From a bacterium (GTDB lineage Bacteria; Eisenbacteria; RBG-16-71-46; CAIMUX01): a stretch of 64,000 bases of DNA. The notes beneath the pieces are model-generated. The model made no database searches and was not told the origin of the DNA. It saw only the letters and a list, made by a program, of their open reading frames with translations. The stretch spans positions 248,001 to 312,000 of the forward strand of contig JAUIHP010000002.1 of assembly GCA_030431975.1 (NCBI GenBank). Reading direction: 5' to 3'. The position numbers and the translations under genes were made by a program. Below, piece by piece: positions 1 through 7,925 of the stretch; within the stretch, counting starts at the first letter, position 1; the number at the start of each line of letters is the position of its first letter.

Positions 1-1051
1 TGCCCTTCTCTTCCGGTAGGAACTTGTAGTTCTTCTTGTAGTAGTCGAGGAACTCACCGCTCTTCAGCGGCCGCCACCAGTCCTCGTGAGCCTGATACCA
101 CTCGACCGTCTGTTGGACGCCGGCCTCGAATTCGACTTCCGGCTTCCAGCCCGTCGCCCGGTTGAGCTTCGTCCAATCGACCTGGTAGCGCCGATCGTGT
201 CCCGGACGGTCGACGACCTGCTTGAGCAGCGAGGCCGGCTTACCTGTGTGGTGCAGCAGACGGTCCGCAACCTCGAGGACGTTCTTCTCGGTGTCGGCTC
301 CAATGTTGTAGATCTCACCCTCGACCCCATCGGCCCCGCAGATCGTGAGGATGGCCGCCGCGTGATCGCGTACGTGAATCCAGTCCCGCGTGTTCTTCCC
401 CGATCCGTAGACCGGCAGGGGTTCATCATCGATGGCGTTGGTGATGAAGAGCGGCATCAACTTCTCCGGGTACTGATATGGCCCGTAGTTGTTGCTGCAA
501 CGCGTGACCACGACCGGGATTCCGTAGGTCGCGTAGTAGGAATAGGCCAGCCGGTCTCCCCCGGCCTTCGAGGCGGCGTAGGGGTTGCGCGGCATGAGCG
601 GCGCTTCCTCGGTCGATGCCCCCTCCATGACCTCTCCGTAGACTTCGTCGGTCGAGATCTGGACGAAAAGAGAAACCGGGTGCGCCTTGACCGCTTCAAG
701 GAGTCGGTAGACACCGAAGACGTCTGTAGTGACGAAAGACGCCGGGTCTCCGATGGAACGGTCGACGTGGGTTTCGGCCGCGAAGTTGATGACGAAGTCG
801 AAGCCTTCGGCGATCAACGGAGTGACCAGAGACTCGTCGGAGATGTCCCCCTGAACGAATCGGAAACCGGCTTTGTCCCGAACAGGATCGAGATTTTTCG
901 GATTGCCGGCGTAGGTCAGTTTGTCGAGGACCGTGACCTTGGCCTGAGGATATCGCTCCATGAGCAGGTGCACGAAGTTCGCACCGATGAAGCCCGCCCC
1001 ACCCGTGACGAGATAGCGGCCGGTCTCGACCGGCCGGTTGTGATTGGCCAA
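1..1051 (-). CDS. rmlB: dTDP-glucose 4,6-dehydratase, 3' end beyond window
   Basis: This gene encodes an extended-SDR enzyme that converts dTDP-glucose to dTDP-4-keto-6-deoxyglucose, the second step of dTDP-rhamnose synthesis in the cytoplasm. The translation begins with a Rossmann motif GGAGFIGANF and shows FAAETHVDRS, the STDEVYGE block and an NPYAASKA segment carrying the catalytic Tyr-x3-Lys, then SNNYGPYQYPEKLMP. About 350 residues are visible and the reading frame is still open at base 1, so the C-terminus is missing. I chose the TTG at 1051 because AAAGGA lies 8 nt upstream and it abuts the stop of the rmlC-like gene. An ATG at 1078 is in frame but has no ribosome binding site. It is coupled to the cupin gene upstream, and ugd lies just beyond. 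Confidence 0.93.
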   Translation of the reverse strand, partial: MANHNRPVETGRYLVTGGAGFIGANFVHLLMERYPQAKVTVLDKLTYAGNPKNLDPVRDKAGFRFVQGDISDESLVTPLIAEGFDFVINFAAETHVDRSIGDPASFVTTDVFGVYRLLEAVKAHPVSLFVQISTDEVYGEVMEGASTEEAPLMPRNPYAASKAGGDRLAYSYYATYGIPVVVTRCSNNYGPYQYPEKLMPLFITNAIDDEPLPVYGSGKNTRDWIHVRDHAAAILTICGADGVEGEIYNIGADTEKNVLEVADRLLHHTGKPASLLKQVVDRPGHDRRYQVDWTKLNRATGWKPEVEFEAGVQQTVEWYQAHEDWWRPLKSGEFLDYYKKNYKFLPEEKG

Positions 1052-1052
1052 G

Positions 1053-1508
1053 CTAGCTGTCCTTTCGCGCCCAGTCATAGGGCACATCGTTGTCATGCGG
1101 ATCGACGCGGAACTCGTCCGGGTCATCGTAGCGGTAGTGTTCCGTGGGAATGTTGAGGAGGACTCCGGTCTCGGTCCCGACGCCCTTCATCCCGTGAAGG
1201 ACGTGGGTCGGTATGCGAAGAACGATGGGGTTCTTCTCACCCATGAAGAACTCGTTGACCTCTCCGTGGGTCGGAGACCCCTCGCGTCCATCGTAAAGCA
1301 CGACCTTGACCATGCCCTTGACGACACAGAAGTGATCGACCTGCTTCTTGTGAAAGTGCCAACCCTTGACCACGCCCGGATAAACCGCGGTGATGTAGGC
1401 CTGCCCAAACTTTTCATAGAAGTCGTCGTCGTCACGAAGAATCTCCATGAGATATCCCCGCTCGTCGGGAATGACGTTGAGCTTCTTGATGACGACACCT
1501 TCGATCAC
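1053..1508 (-). CDS. rmlC: dTDP-4-dehydrorhamnose 3,5-epimerase-like cupin
   Basis: This 151-residue single-domain cupin belongs to the RmlC/WxcM sugar-isomerase group that acts on dTDP-4-keto-6-deoxyglucose, the product of the next gene. The motif GWHFHKKQVDHFCVVKGMV gives the His pair and the following strand typical of the family, and IPTHVLHGMKGVG gives the second conserved His. It is shorter than classical RmlC (about 180 residues) and matches the short variants. It may therefore be a 3,5-epimerase or a 3,4-ketoisomerase. I chose the GTG at 1508 because GGGGGAGG sits 6 nt upstream. The longer ATG frame at 1589 would add an arginine-rich, unconserved N-terminus. The stop overlaps the start region of rmlB. 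Confidence 0.82.
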   Translation of the reverse strand: MIEGVVIKKLNVIPDERGYLMEILRDDDDFYEKFGQAYITAVYPGVVKGWHFHKKQVDHFCVVKGMVKVVLYDGREGSPTHGEVNEFFMGEKNPIVLRIPTHVLHGMKGVGTETGVLLNIPTEHYRYDDPDEFRVDPHDNDVPYDWARKDS

Positions 1509-1601
1509 CGCTGCCTCCCCCGTTGTCTTGCCCGCCTTGCGGGTCGCTTCCAAGAGCACAGCTCGCCGGCCGACCGGCCAACGAGCCAAACGCCGGCTGG
1601 T

Positions 1602-2975
1602 CTACTTCTTCTTCTTACGTGCAGGCTTCTTCGCTTCGGAAGAACCGCTGAACCCTTCGTTCATCGCGCGTCCCACGCTTAGGTACTGGAAGCCGGCCGC
1701 ACGCATCTTTTCCGGATCATAGATATTGCGACAGTCGACGACCTTCGGGGACCTGAGCAGCTTCTTGATCTTGTTCATGTCGAGCTGCCGGAACTCATTC
1801 CACTCCGTCGCAATGACGAGTGCGTCCGCTCCCTTGGCCGCAGCGTAGGCGTCCTCGCTGAACTCGACGTTCCGAACTTCCTTGGCCGCCGTCTCCATGG
1901 CGATCGGATCGAAGGCGCGGATGGTAGCGCCCTTGCGCTGCATGCCCTTGATCATCTCGATGGCAACGGAGTCACGAACGTCATCCGTCTGCGGCTTGAA
2001 GGAGAGCCCGAGGACCGCAATCTCTTTGCCTTTGAGATTGCCGACCAGCGACTCGACCTTCTCCTGCATCTTCAGGCGCTGACGCTTGTTCACGTCGATC
2101 GTTGCGCCGACGATCTTGCTCGGAACCCCGATCTTCTTACTAAAGTCAGCCAGGGCCAACGTGTCCTTCGGGAAGCAGGAGCCACCGTATCCCGGACCGG
2201 CGTGGAGGAACTTCGGGCCGATACGTCCGTCCAGTCCCATCCCGCGAGCGACCGTACGGACATTGCCGCCGACGGCTTCGCAGATGTTGGCCATTTCGTT
2301 GATGAAGGAAATCTTGGTGGCAAGAAACGCGTTCGATGCGTACTTGATGAGCTCCGCCGTCTGCACGTTCGTCTTGATCATCGGCGTCTCGGAAAGATAA
2401 AGCGGACGATAGATCTCGGAGAGAATCTGCTCCGCCTTCTTCGACCACGTTCCGATGACTACCCGATCCGGACGCATGAAGTCTTCGACGGCCGAACCCT
2501 CACGGAGAAACTCCGGATTACTGGCAACGTCGAACGGCGTGTTCTTGCCACGCTTCTTCAGGACCTCGGCGATCAGCTTGTGCACCTTCTCTCCGGTCCC
2601 GACCGGGACGGTGCTCTTCTGGACGACGAGTTTGTAGGACGTCATCTGCTCCGCGATGGTACGTGCGGCGCCGAAGACCTGGGAAAGGTCCGCTTCCCCT
2701 CCCTTGCCCGGCGGAGTTCCTACAGCGATGAGGATGGTTCGCGCACCCTTGATCGCCTTCTGCAGGTCCGAGGTAAAGGACAGACGCTTCTCCCGAACGT
2801 TCCGCTCGACGACTTCGCCGAGAGAGAACTCGTAGAAAGGGATCTTCCCGCTACGCAGCGTCTCGATCTTGCTCTCGTCCAGATCGACGCAGGTCACGTG
2901 GTTGCCAAAGTCGGCAAGACCGGCCCCGGTGACGAGACCGACGTATCCCGTTCCCAGGATCGCGATTTTCTCCAT
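1602..2975 (-). CDS. ugd: UDP-glucose 6-dehydrogenase
   Basis: This enzyme oxidises UDP-glucose twice with NAD+ to UDP-glucuronate, a precursor for surface glycans. The protein has 457 residues, which is normal for the family. It starts with the NAD-binding GTGYVGLVTGAGLADFG, has VQKSTVPVGTG, NPEFLREGSAVEDFMRPDRVV, the Lys/Asn block of the central helix (YASNAFLATKISFINE), and the catalytic cysteine in GPGYGGSCFPKDT. The C-terminal UDP-binding domain contains LGLSFKPQTDDVRDS. The last residues are very basic (ARKKKK), an unusual tail. GGAGG lies 5 nt upstream of the ATG. The gene is oriented with rmlC and rmlB, and its upstream side is the palindromic repeat cluster, which separates it from the pyr operon. 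Confidence 0.96.
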   Translation of the reverse strand: MEKIAILGTGYVGLVTGAGLADFGNHVTCVDLDESKIETLRSGKIPFYEFSLGEVVERNVREKRLSFTSDLQKAIKGARTILIAVGTPPGKGGEADLSQVFGAARTIAEQMTSYKLVVQKSTVPVGTGEKVHKLIAEVLKKRGKNTPFDVASNPEFLREGSAVEDFMRPDRVVIGTWSKKAEQILSEIYRPLYLSETPMIKTNVQTAELIKYASNAFLATKISFINEMANICEAVGGNVRTVARGMGLDGRIGPKFLHAGPGYGGSCFPKDTLALADFSKKIGVPSKIVGATIDVNKRQRLKMQEKVESLVGNLKGKEIAVLGLSFKPQTDDVRDSVAIEMIKGMQRKGATIRAFDPIAMETAAKEVRNVEFSEDAYAAAKGADALVIATEWNEFRQLDMNKIKKLLRSPKVVDCRNIYDPEKMRAAGFQYLSVGRAMNEGFSGSSEAKKPARKKKK

Positions 2976-3050
2976 TCCATCCTCCGCTTGGGTCCGACAC
3001 AGAAAGGCGGAATCCTAGGCGCTCGCCGGATCCCGGGTCAACGTTGATGC

Positions 3051-3434
3051 GGAGATGAGCGCCCCGAAGGGGCGCCATCTCCTCCGGAAGGCGAAGCGGC
3101 GCGCCAACGCGCGCCGAATCGCCATCTGCAGGACTTCAAGTGTTTCGCGGCCTGTGGCGCGCGCACTAAGGCAAATCTCTCCCATTCCCACGAACCGGCC
3201 TGGCACACATTCCTCAATCAGCACGCTGGCGATTCGTCGCGCCCCCACGGGGCGCCATCTCCGCATCCATGTAGCCCACCCCACTCCAGCACACCCTCCT
3301 AAACCGCACGCCGGCGATTCGGCGCGCCTACGCGCGCCGCTTCGCCCTCCGGAGGAGATGCGCCCCCACGGGGCGCCATCTCCGCATCCATGTCGCCCTC
3401 CGGAGGAGATGCGCCCCTACGGGGCGCCATCTCC
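3051..3434. repeat. Cluster of palindromic REP-like elements (two types)
   Basis: This region of about 440 bp between ugd and pyrF is built of two hairpin types. Type 1 is a 34-bp unit with outer arms GGCGA/TCGCC, inner arms CGGCGCGC/GCGCGCCG and a 4-nt loop, at 3090-3123 and 3313-3346. Type 2 has arms GGAGAT/ATCTCC outside GCGCCCC/GGGGCGC with a 3-nt loop, at 3051-3082, 3354-3383 and 3405-3434, plus a copy with a truncated left arm at 3240-3262. CCTCCGG-type linkers join the units. The last type 2 copy contains the pyrF stop codon. A further type 1 copy lies at 20967-21000. The structure resembles REP/BIME elements; no transposase is nearby. Confidence 0.8.
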
Positions 3435-3443
3435 GCATCCATG
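3342..3443. repeat. 51-bp tandem duplication inside the REP-like cluster
   Basis: Two adjacent copies of a 51-bp unit (3342-3392 and 3393-3443) each hold the TCGCCCTCCGGAGG linker, a type 2 palindrome and a CCGCATCCATG tail. They differ at the loop (CAC versus TAC) and at the ends. The second copy supplies the last codons and the TAG of pyrF. Confidence 0.75.
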
Positions 3444-4157
3444 CAGCATCCTCGTCACAATTCTCTCCGCTTGGGCTTTGGGTTCATCGGCGCGGGTGAT
3501 GGGGCGGCCGACGACGATCCAGTCGGCTCCGCCGGAGACGGCGCCTTCGGGGGTTCCGACCGAGACCTGGTCTCCGACGTCGCCGTCGGGGAGCCGGATG
3601 CCGGGGCAGACCAGAATCGGGCTGGATCCGTGGGCTGCGCGGAGGGGGGAGGCGGCTTGCACGGGAGCGACCCAACCGTCCAGGCCGGCTTCGACCGCAG
3701 TGCCGGCCAGGGCCACGACGTCGTCCCAGGGACGATCCGGATTGGGCGCCGCCAGGCTGGTCAGGCGGGTCACGCCGATGAGCTGCGGGCGATCCGCTCC
3801 CTGCCCGACTTCGCGAGCGGCGGAAGCACAGGCGGCCAGGGCCTCGGCGCCGGCCGGAGCGTGAACGGTCAGCAGCCCAACGCCCAGGCGGCCGATGCTA
3901 CGCACAGCACCGGCCATGGTGTTGGGAATGTCGTGGAGTTTGAGGTCCAAGAAGACGCGTTTCCCCCGGGCTCGCAGGTCCTGAACGACCTTCGGCCCTT
4001 CCGCGTAGAACAGTTCCATCCCGATCTTGTACCAGGTAACGGCATCCCCCAGATCGTCGACCAGCCGAAACGCCTCTTCGCGGGTAGGAAAGTCCAAGGC
4101 TACGATCAGCCTTTCGCGGGGCCCGGCCGGGCGCATTGGCGCTTCATTCGTCTCCAT
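3417..4157 (-). CDS. pyrF: Orotidine 5'-phosphate decarboxylase
   Basis: This enzyme converts OMP to UMP, the last step of UMP synthesis. The 246-residue protein is the short bacterial type. It shows LIVALDFPTREEAF at the first strand, a substrate lysine in TWYKIGMELFY, the catalytic Lys-Asp array in DLKLHDIPNT, and VGRPITRADEPKAQA near the end, which binds the phosphate. The ATG at 4157 has GGGAGGG about 8 nt upstream. The open frame extends to 4223 without support. The final residues GCGDGAP and the TAG are encoded inside a palindromic repeat copy (3405-3434), so the native 3' end appears to have been replaced or extended by the element. It is the last gene of the pyr operon, 120 bp after pyrD. 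Confidence 0.95.
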   Translation of the reverse strand: METNEAPMRPAGPRERLIVALDFPTREEAFRLVDDLGDAVTWYKIGMELFYAEGPKVVQDLRARGKRVFLDLKLHDIPNTMAGAVRSIGRLGVGLLTVHAPAGAEALAACASAAREVGQGADRPQLIGVTRLTSLAAPNPDRPWDDVVALAGTAVEAGLDGWVAPVQAASPLRAAHGSSPILVCPGIRLPDGDVGDQVSVGTPEGAVSGGADWIVVGRPITRADEPKAQAERIVTRMLHGCGDGAP

Positions 4158-4277
4158 GGACAATTCCCTCCCTGTTGAGTCTGTATTCTGAATCTGGATT
4201 TCTGCCCGGGCTTCCCGTCCCATCGCTCCAGCTGCGCGACCCAGCCGGACCGAATGCCGTACCCAGGCCTCTCGACG

Positions 4278-5204
4278 CTATTGCGGGGGCTGGTAGGTAC
4301 CGATCAAGGACTCGATTCCGGGCAGGCCTTCGCGTGACAGAAACTCCTCGATCCCCTGACGGATCCGGCGAGCCGCATCCGGGATGCGAAACGAGACGGT
4401 TCCGACCTGGACGGCTCGGGCTCCAACAACCAGGAACTGCAGCGCATCTTCCGCCGTCGCAATCCCTCCGCAGCCGACCACGGGCGCTCCCGTCACCCTG
4501 ACCGTTTCCCAGACCTTGGCGAGGGCCAGAGGCCGAATGGCCGGTCCGCTCAGCCCGCCCGTTCCTCCGGGCAGATGCGGCTGGCGGGTCCTCGGGTCGA
4601 CCGACATGCCGACGAACGTGTTGACCGCCGTCAGGGCTTCGGCCCCGGCGTCCCGACAAACGCGCCCGACCTCTCCGATGTGGCTGACATTTGGGCTGAG
4701 CTTGGCCCACAAAGGAACGGTCGCGACGTCCCGGACCGCCCGAATGACCGCAGCCGCCGAGTCGGGACGCTGGCAGAATTCGATGCCGCCCTCTTTGACG
4801 TTGGGACAGGAGACGTTGATCTCGAGCGCTGCAATTCCGGGAACGTCCCGAAGGTGCTCCGCAGCCTGGACGAAGTCTTCCGGCGCCTTTCCACCGATCG
4901 ACGCGACGATGGGAACCCCGAGTTCGCGTAGTTTGGGCAGCTTCTCGTCACGAAAGCGCTGGACTCCGACATTCTGGAGCCCGATCGAGTTCAGCAGTCC
5001 GGCCGGAGTTTCGTGAAGGCGGATGGGTGCATTCCCGCGGCGCGGTTCGATGGTCAGAGTTTTGGTAACAATTCCGCCGAGCTCCCGGGCCCCGGTCAGC
5101 TCCGGTGATTCGGTACCGTAACCGAAGGTCCCCGAAGCGACGAGGATGGGGGTCGGAAAGGTCAGGGATCCGACCTTTACGGACAGGTCGGGACGCTCGC
5201 TCAT
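4278..5204 (-). CDS. pyrD: Dihydroorotate dehydrogenase B, catalytic subunit
   Basis: This FMN protein oxidises dihydroorotate to orotate and forms a heterotetramer with PyrK. The 308 residues fit class 1B. Visible features are LVASGTFGYGTESPEL, TPAGLLNSIGLQN, the active-site cysteine in NVSCPNVKEGG, AKLSPNV, NTFVGMSVD and the FMN phosphate site VGCGGIATAEDALQFLVVGA. The ATG overlaps the end of pyrK by 4 nt (ATGA), indicating translational coupling and matched subunit supply. The genes pyrE and carAB are not in the window. Confidence 0.96.
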   Translation of the reverse strand: MSERPDLSVKVGSLTFPTPILVASGTFGYGTESPELTGARELGGIVTKTLTIEPRRGNAPIRLHETPAGLLNSIGLQNVGVQRFRDEKLPKLRELGVPIVASIGGKAPEDFVQAAEHLRDVPGIAALEINVSCPNVKEGGIEFCQRPDSAAAVIRAVRDVATVPLWAKLSPNVSHIGEVGRVCRDAGAEALTAVNTFVGMSVDPRTRQPHLPGGTGGLSGPAIRPLALAKVWETVRVTGAPVVGCGGIATAEDALQFLVVGARAVQVGTVSFRIPDAARRIRQGIEEFLSREGLPGIESLIGTYQPPQ

Positions 5205-6043
5205 TCTTTCACCCCTTCCCAGTCCACCCGATGGCCTTCGAAGACCGGGCCCTCGACGCAGGCGAACCGGTAGTGTCCAAACTCATCGGACTCCTCTCCC
5301 TCGGCGGCGTGAACGGGCACAGCGCACCCGGCACAGATGCCGAACCCGCACCCGAAAATCGTCTCCAACGAGACCTGGCATGGAAAACCGTGTTCTCCCG
5401 CCCAGTCGGAGAGCGCGTGAAGCATCGGATTCGGTCCGCAGGAGTAAAGCGCGTTCTCCTCCGGACGCAGCTCGCCGCGTCCACGGAGCTGTTCCAGGAG
5501 CTGAATGACATTGCCGTGAAAACCGACACTCCCATCGTCGGTGGCAATCGTGACCGGGTAGGGCACCTCCTCGAGTTCGTAGAGTTGGGCCGAACCGCGG
5601 GCGCCGAAAATCAGGATGCCGTCCTCGTAGTTGGGCGCCAGCCCATCTGCCAGCGCGATCATCGGCGCGACACCGCGCCCACCACCGATCAACACAGGAC
5701 GACGACCGGGAACCGGCCGGAAACCGTGTCCGAGTGGTCCGATCACATCCAACATCTCTCCGGGCCGCCGACGGGTCAGCGCTTCGGTTCCGGGTCCGAT
5801 GGCGCCGTACACCAGGTGCAGTTCCATCCCCAGGTCGCCGAGCCGGGATCGGGCAATCGAGAAAGGACGCTTGAGTATGAACGGATTCGCCGGAAGGCAT
5901 TCCACCTGGACGAACTGGCCCGGTTCCGGGGGCCCCCACTCGGCAGGGAGTCTCAGGACCAACTCATGGATCTCGGGATTGAGGCGACGATTGCTGACGA
6001 CACGTGCGGGGGCGGATTGGGGAACCGAGGTCACTCCTGTCAC
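5201..6043 (-). CDS. pyrK: Dihydroorotate dehydrogenase B, electron-transfer subunit
   Basis: PyrK carries FAD and a 2Fe-2S cluster and passes electrons from PyrD to NAD+. The 280-residue protein has the flavin site KRPFSIA, a GGGRGVAPM loop for the pyrophosphate of NAD(H), the CGPNPMLHAL block, and a C-terminal cluster motif LETIFGCGFGICAGCAVPV followed by a distant cysteine in YRFACVEGPVF, giving the four ligands. It is coupled on both sides: its ATG overlaps the stop of the TPR lipoprotein by 4 nt and its stop overlaps pyrD by 4 nt. The partner genes confirm the class 1B system. Confidence 0.95.
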   Translation of the reverse strand: MTGVTSVPQSAPARVVSNRRLNPEIHELVLRLPAEWGPPEPGQFVQVECLPANPFILKRPFSIARSRLGDLGMELHLVYGAIGPGTEALTRRRPGEMLDVIGPLGHGFRPVPGRRPVLIGGGRGVAPMIALADGLAPNYEDGILIFGARGSAQLYELEEVPYPVTIATDDGSVGFHGNVIQLLEQLRGRGELRPEENALYSCGPNPMLHALSDWAGEHGFPCQVSLETIFGCGFGICAGCAVPVHAAEGEESDEFGHYRFACVEGPVFEGHRVDWEGVKE

Positions 6044-7896
6044 TCCTCCTCATCCGGATCCGGAGTGGGATCCGCTTCCATGGTGTCCGGCACCGACTCA
6101 GGGGCGATGCCAAGCGAATCGATTTCCACGAACCGGGGAGTACGTCCGCGCGGGCCGGGAAGCGGGAGTTTCGACGTCGGGGCGTCGGGTGACGGAGTTC
6201 CCGCCGACGAATCCGCTCCGACGGGAAGCGGCGTTCCCATCGAGTCAGACAGTGTCGGGATACCGAGCGAATCCGACAATACGGAGATACCGAGTGAATC
6301 CGACAGGACGGAGATTCCGAGCGAGTCGTCCACAGCGTGGCCCGGCGGGTTCGGTCCGAGACCGAATCGATTCCTGCCCGGCTGGGTCGAAGCCTCACCC
6401 TCTTCGGACGAGAGGACGCCGTCCCCGTTCGTTCCCTCCCCGACTTCCGGCTCCGGCTCGGGTTCCGGTTCCGGCTCGACGAGCAGAGCCGACAGTCCGG
6501 AGGTGTCCTCGTCTGCGGCGTAGAGAAAGTCGATGGCGGACCGGGCTTGCGACGAGGCCGGGTACTCATTCACGACCTCGCGAAAGAGATCGAACCCGAC
6601 GATGTCGTCGAGGCTGTCTTCCTCCACATGGATCCAGGCCAGCGCGTACGCGGCCCTGGCGGCGTTCTCCGTGTCCGGAAAGTCATTCCGAACCTTGGTG
6701 TACTGTGCCAGCGCGGCCGCAACGTCCCGCTGCGAGTAGTAGTACAGCTCGGCAATCTTGAGTCCGGCTTCCGCCCTCTTCTCCTCGCCGGAATTCTCGG
6801 TCTCCGAACCGGCTTCCTTCGCCAACGAACGAAATTTCTTCAGATTGGTCAGACGGGTTCGCGCGAGGTCGCGGAAGGTAGAACGTGAGCTGGTCTTGGC
6901 AGCTTCCTCGTACGCCGTCTCTGCAGCGTCGAGAGAGTCGAGGTAGGTCTCGTAGGTGTACCCGATCTGGTACTGGGCCTCGGATGCCGAACCCGACCCG
7001 GGATCCAACTCGACGATGTCGCGCAGGATTTCGACGGCTCGCTCGTGTTGCTGCAGGCGGTTGTGGGCCTGGGCCATTCCGAGCCGGACACGCGACGGGT
7101 ACTCGTTGCGTTGCCTTCGATCCGCCGTCGCCTCCTCCTTCGGAAGCTGGCGTTCCAGTCGCTCAATGGCTTCGCCGGAACGACCGAGCCGAATCAACGA
7201 CTGCGCCATCTGGATCTGCGACGTTTCGTAACGCTCCTGGACTTTGGTCTGGTCTGCCAATTCACGGAAGGCGTAGAGCGCACTGTCATAGATGCCCTCC
7301 TCGAAGTAGAGCCGACCGATCTCGAGCAGTCCCTCCTCCCCTCGTTCCGATTCGGGAAAGGTGTCGACGAGTTCGCGATACCCCTGAATGGCCCGGCCGC
7401 GCTCGCCCTGCTTCTCTGCACTGGCCGCTCTCGTATAGAAGATGTCGGCCTTTTCCTCCATCTCGGGGTCCTCGGCCAACGCACTCTCGAAGGCGTCGTT
7501 CATTTCCTCGTAGAGCCCGCGCTCGTGGAAGGACAAGCCCCGAAGAAAGTGGGCCTGGGGCACGAAGTCGGAGTCCGGAAAGTTTTCCAGAAGTCCGTCC
7601 AGTGTGATGAGGGAACTGTCGTAGGCCGCTTTCCCGTAGTACGACGCGCCCATGAGATAGATGGCGTCGTCTGTCCAGCGACTACCGGCGTGGAAGTTCA
7701 GGACCTTCTTACACTGCAGGATGGAGTCGTCATAGCGTTTGACCGCTTCTGGAGGAACGAGGTCGGTCTCAGACGCCTCACGGAGCGTTTCGGCCTGCGC
7801 GAAGTGCTTCTTGGCGAAGTAGAACGTGTTGTAGTACGCACAGGCAGACGTCGTGCCCACAAGGAAAAGGGCAAGCATCCAGGCTGTGTGTCGCAA
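6040..7896 (-). CDS. TPR lipoprotein embedded in the pyr operon
   Basis: This protein of about 618 residues has a lipoprotein signal (FLVGTTSAC, Cys at about 19) and many tetratricopeptide-type helices over residues 30-480, which suggests a periplasmic or outer-membrane scaffold. The mature N-terminus AYYNTFYFAKKHF is a motif I associate with TPR lipoproteins of FCB-type bacteria. The C-terminal third is low complexity: an (EP) tract followed by four copies of a 9-residue unit (DSLGISVLS type) and a Pro/Ser-rich stretch. The start is uncertain. TTG at 7896 gives a good signal peptide; ATG at 7878 is possible; the open frame reaches 8061 but overlaps pyrC'. It overlaps pyrK by 4 nt. It has no evident link to pyrimidine synthesis and its function is unknown. 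Confidence 0.8.
   Translation of the reverse strand: MRHTAWMLALFLVGTTSACAYYNTFYFAKKHFAQAETLREASETDLVPPEAVKRYDDSILQCKKVLNFHAGSRWTDDAIYLMGASYYGKAAYDSSLITLDGLLENFPDSDFVPQAHFLRGLSFHERGLYEEMNDAFESALAEDPEMEEKADIFYTRAASAEKQGERGRAIQGYRELVDTFPESERGEEGLLEIGRLYFEEGIYDSALYAFRELADQTKVQERYETSQIQMAQSLIRLGRSGEAIERLERQLPKEEATADRRQRNEYPSRVRLGMAQAHNRLQQHERAVEILRDIVELDPGSGSASEAQYQIGYTYETYLDSLDAAETAYEEAAKTSSRSTFRDLARTRLTNLKKFRSLAKEAGSETENSGEEKRAEAGLKIAELYYYSQRDVAAALAQYTKVRNDFPDTENAARAAYALAWIHVEEDSLDDIVGFDLFREVVNEYPASSQARSAIDFLYAADEDTSGLSALLVEPEPEPEPEPEVGEGTNGDGVLSSEEGEASTQPGRNRFGLGPNPPGHAVDDSLGISVLSDSLGISVLSDSLGIPTLSDSMGTPLPVGADSSAGTPSPDAPTSKLPLPGPRGRTPRFVEIDSLGIAPESVPDTMEADPTPDPDEEE
6220..6327. repeat. 27-bp tandem repeat inside the TPR lipoprotein gene
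   Basis: Four consecutive 27-bp units (6301-6327, 6274-6300, 6247-6273 and a diverged 6220-6246) encode the 9-residue unit DSLGISVLS and variants. Units one and two are identical in protein but differ at third codon positions, so the array is not very recent. Confidence 0.8.
6445..6480. repeat. Degenerate hexanucleotide tract encoding (EP)n
   Basis: Six successive hexamers of the form TTCCGG/CTCCGG/CTCGGG on the plus strand encode alternating Glu-Pro in the TPR lipoprotein. It is one of several in-frame hexamer tracts in this window. Confidence 0.7.
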
Positions 7897-7925
7897 TCGC
7901 AGCCACGATCCGCTTTCGCTCTGAT

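Noticed and set aside
3051-3434. CRISPR array
   Set aside because: Repeats are palindromic but of two types, irregularly spaced, and no unique spacers of constant length or cas genes are present.
5105-6523. 472-residue open frame on the plus strand opposite pyrD/pyrK/TPR genes
   Set aside because: It is antisense to conserved genes, Arg/Pro/Ser-rich and without domains; a GC-driven shadow.
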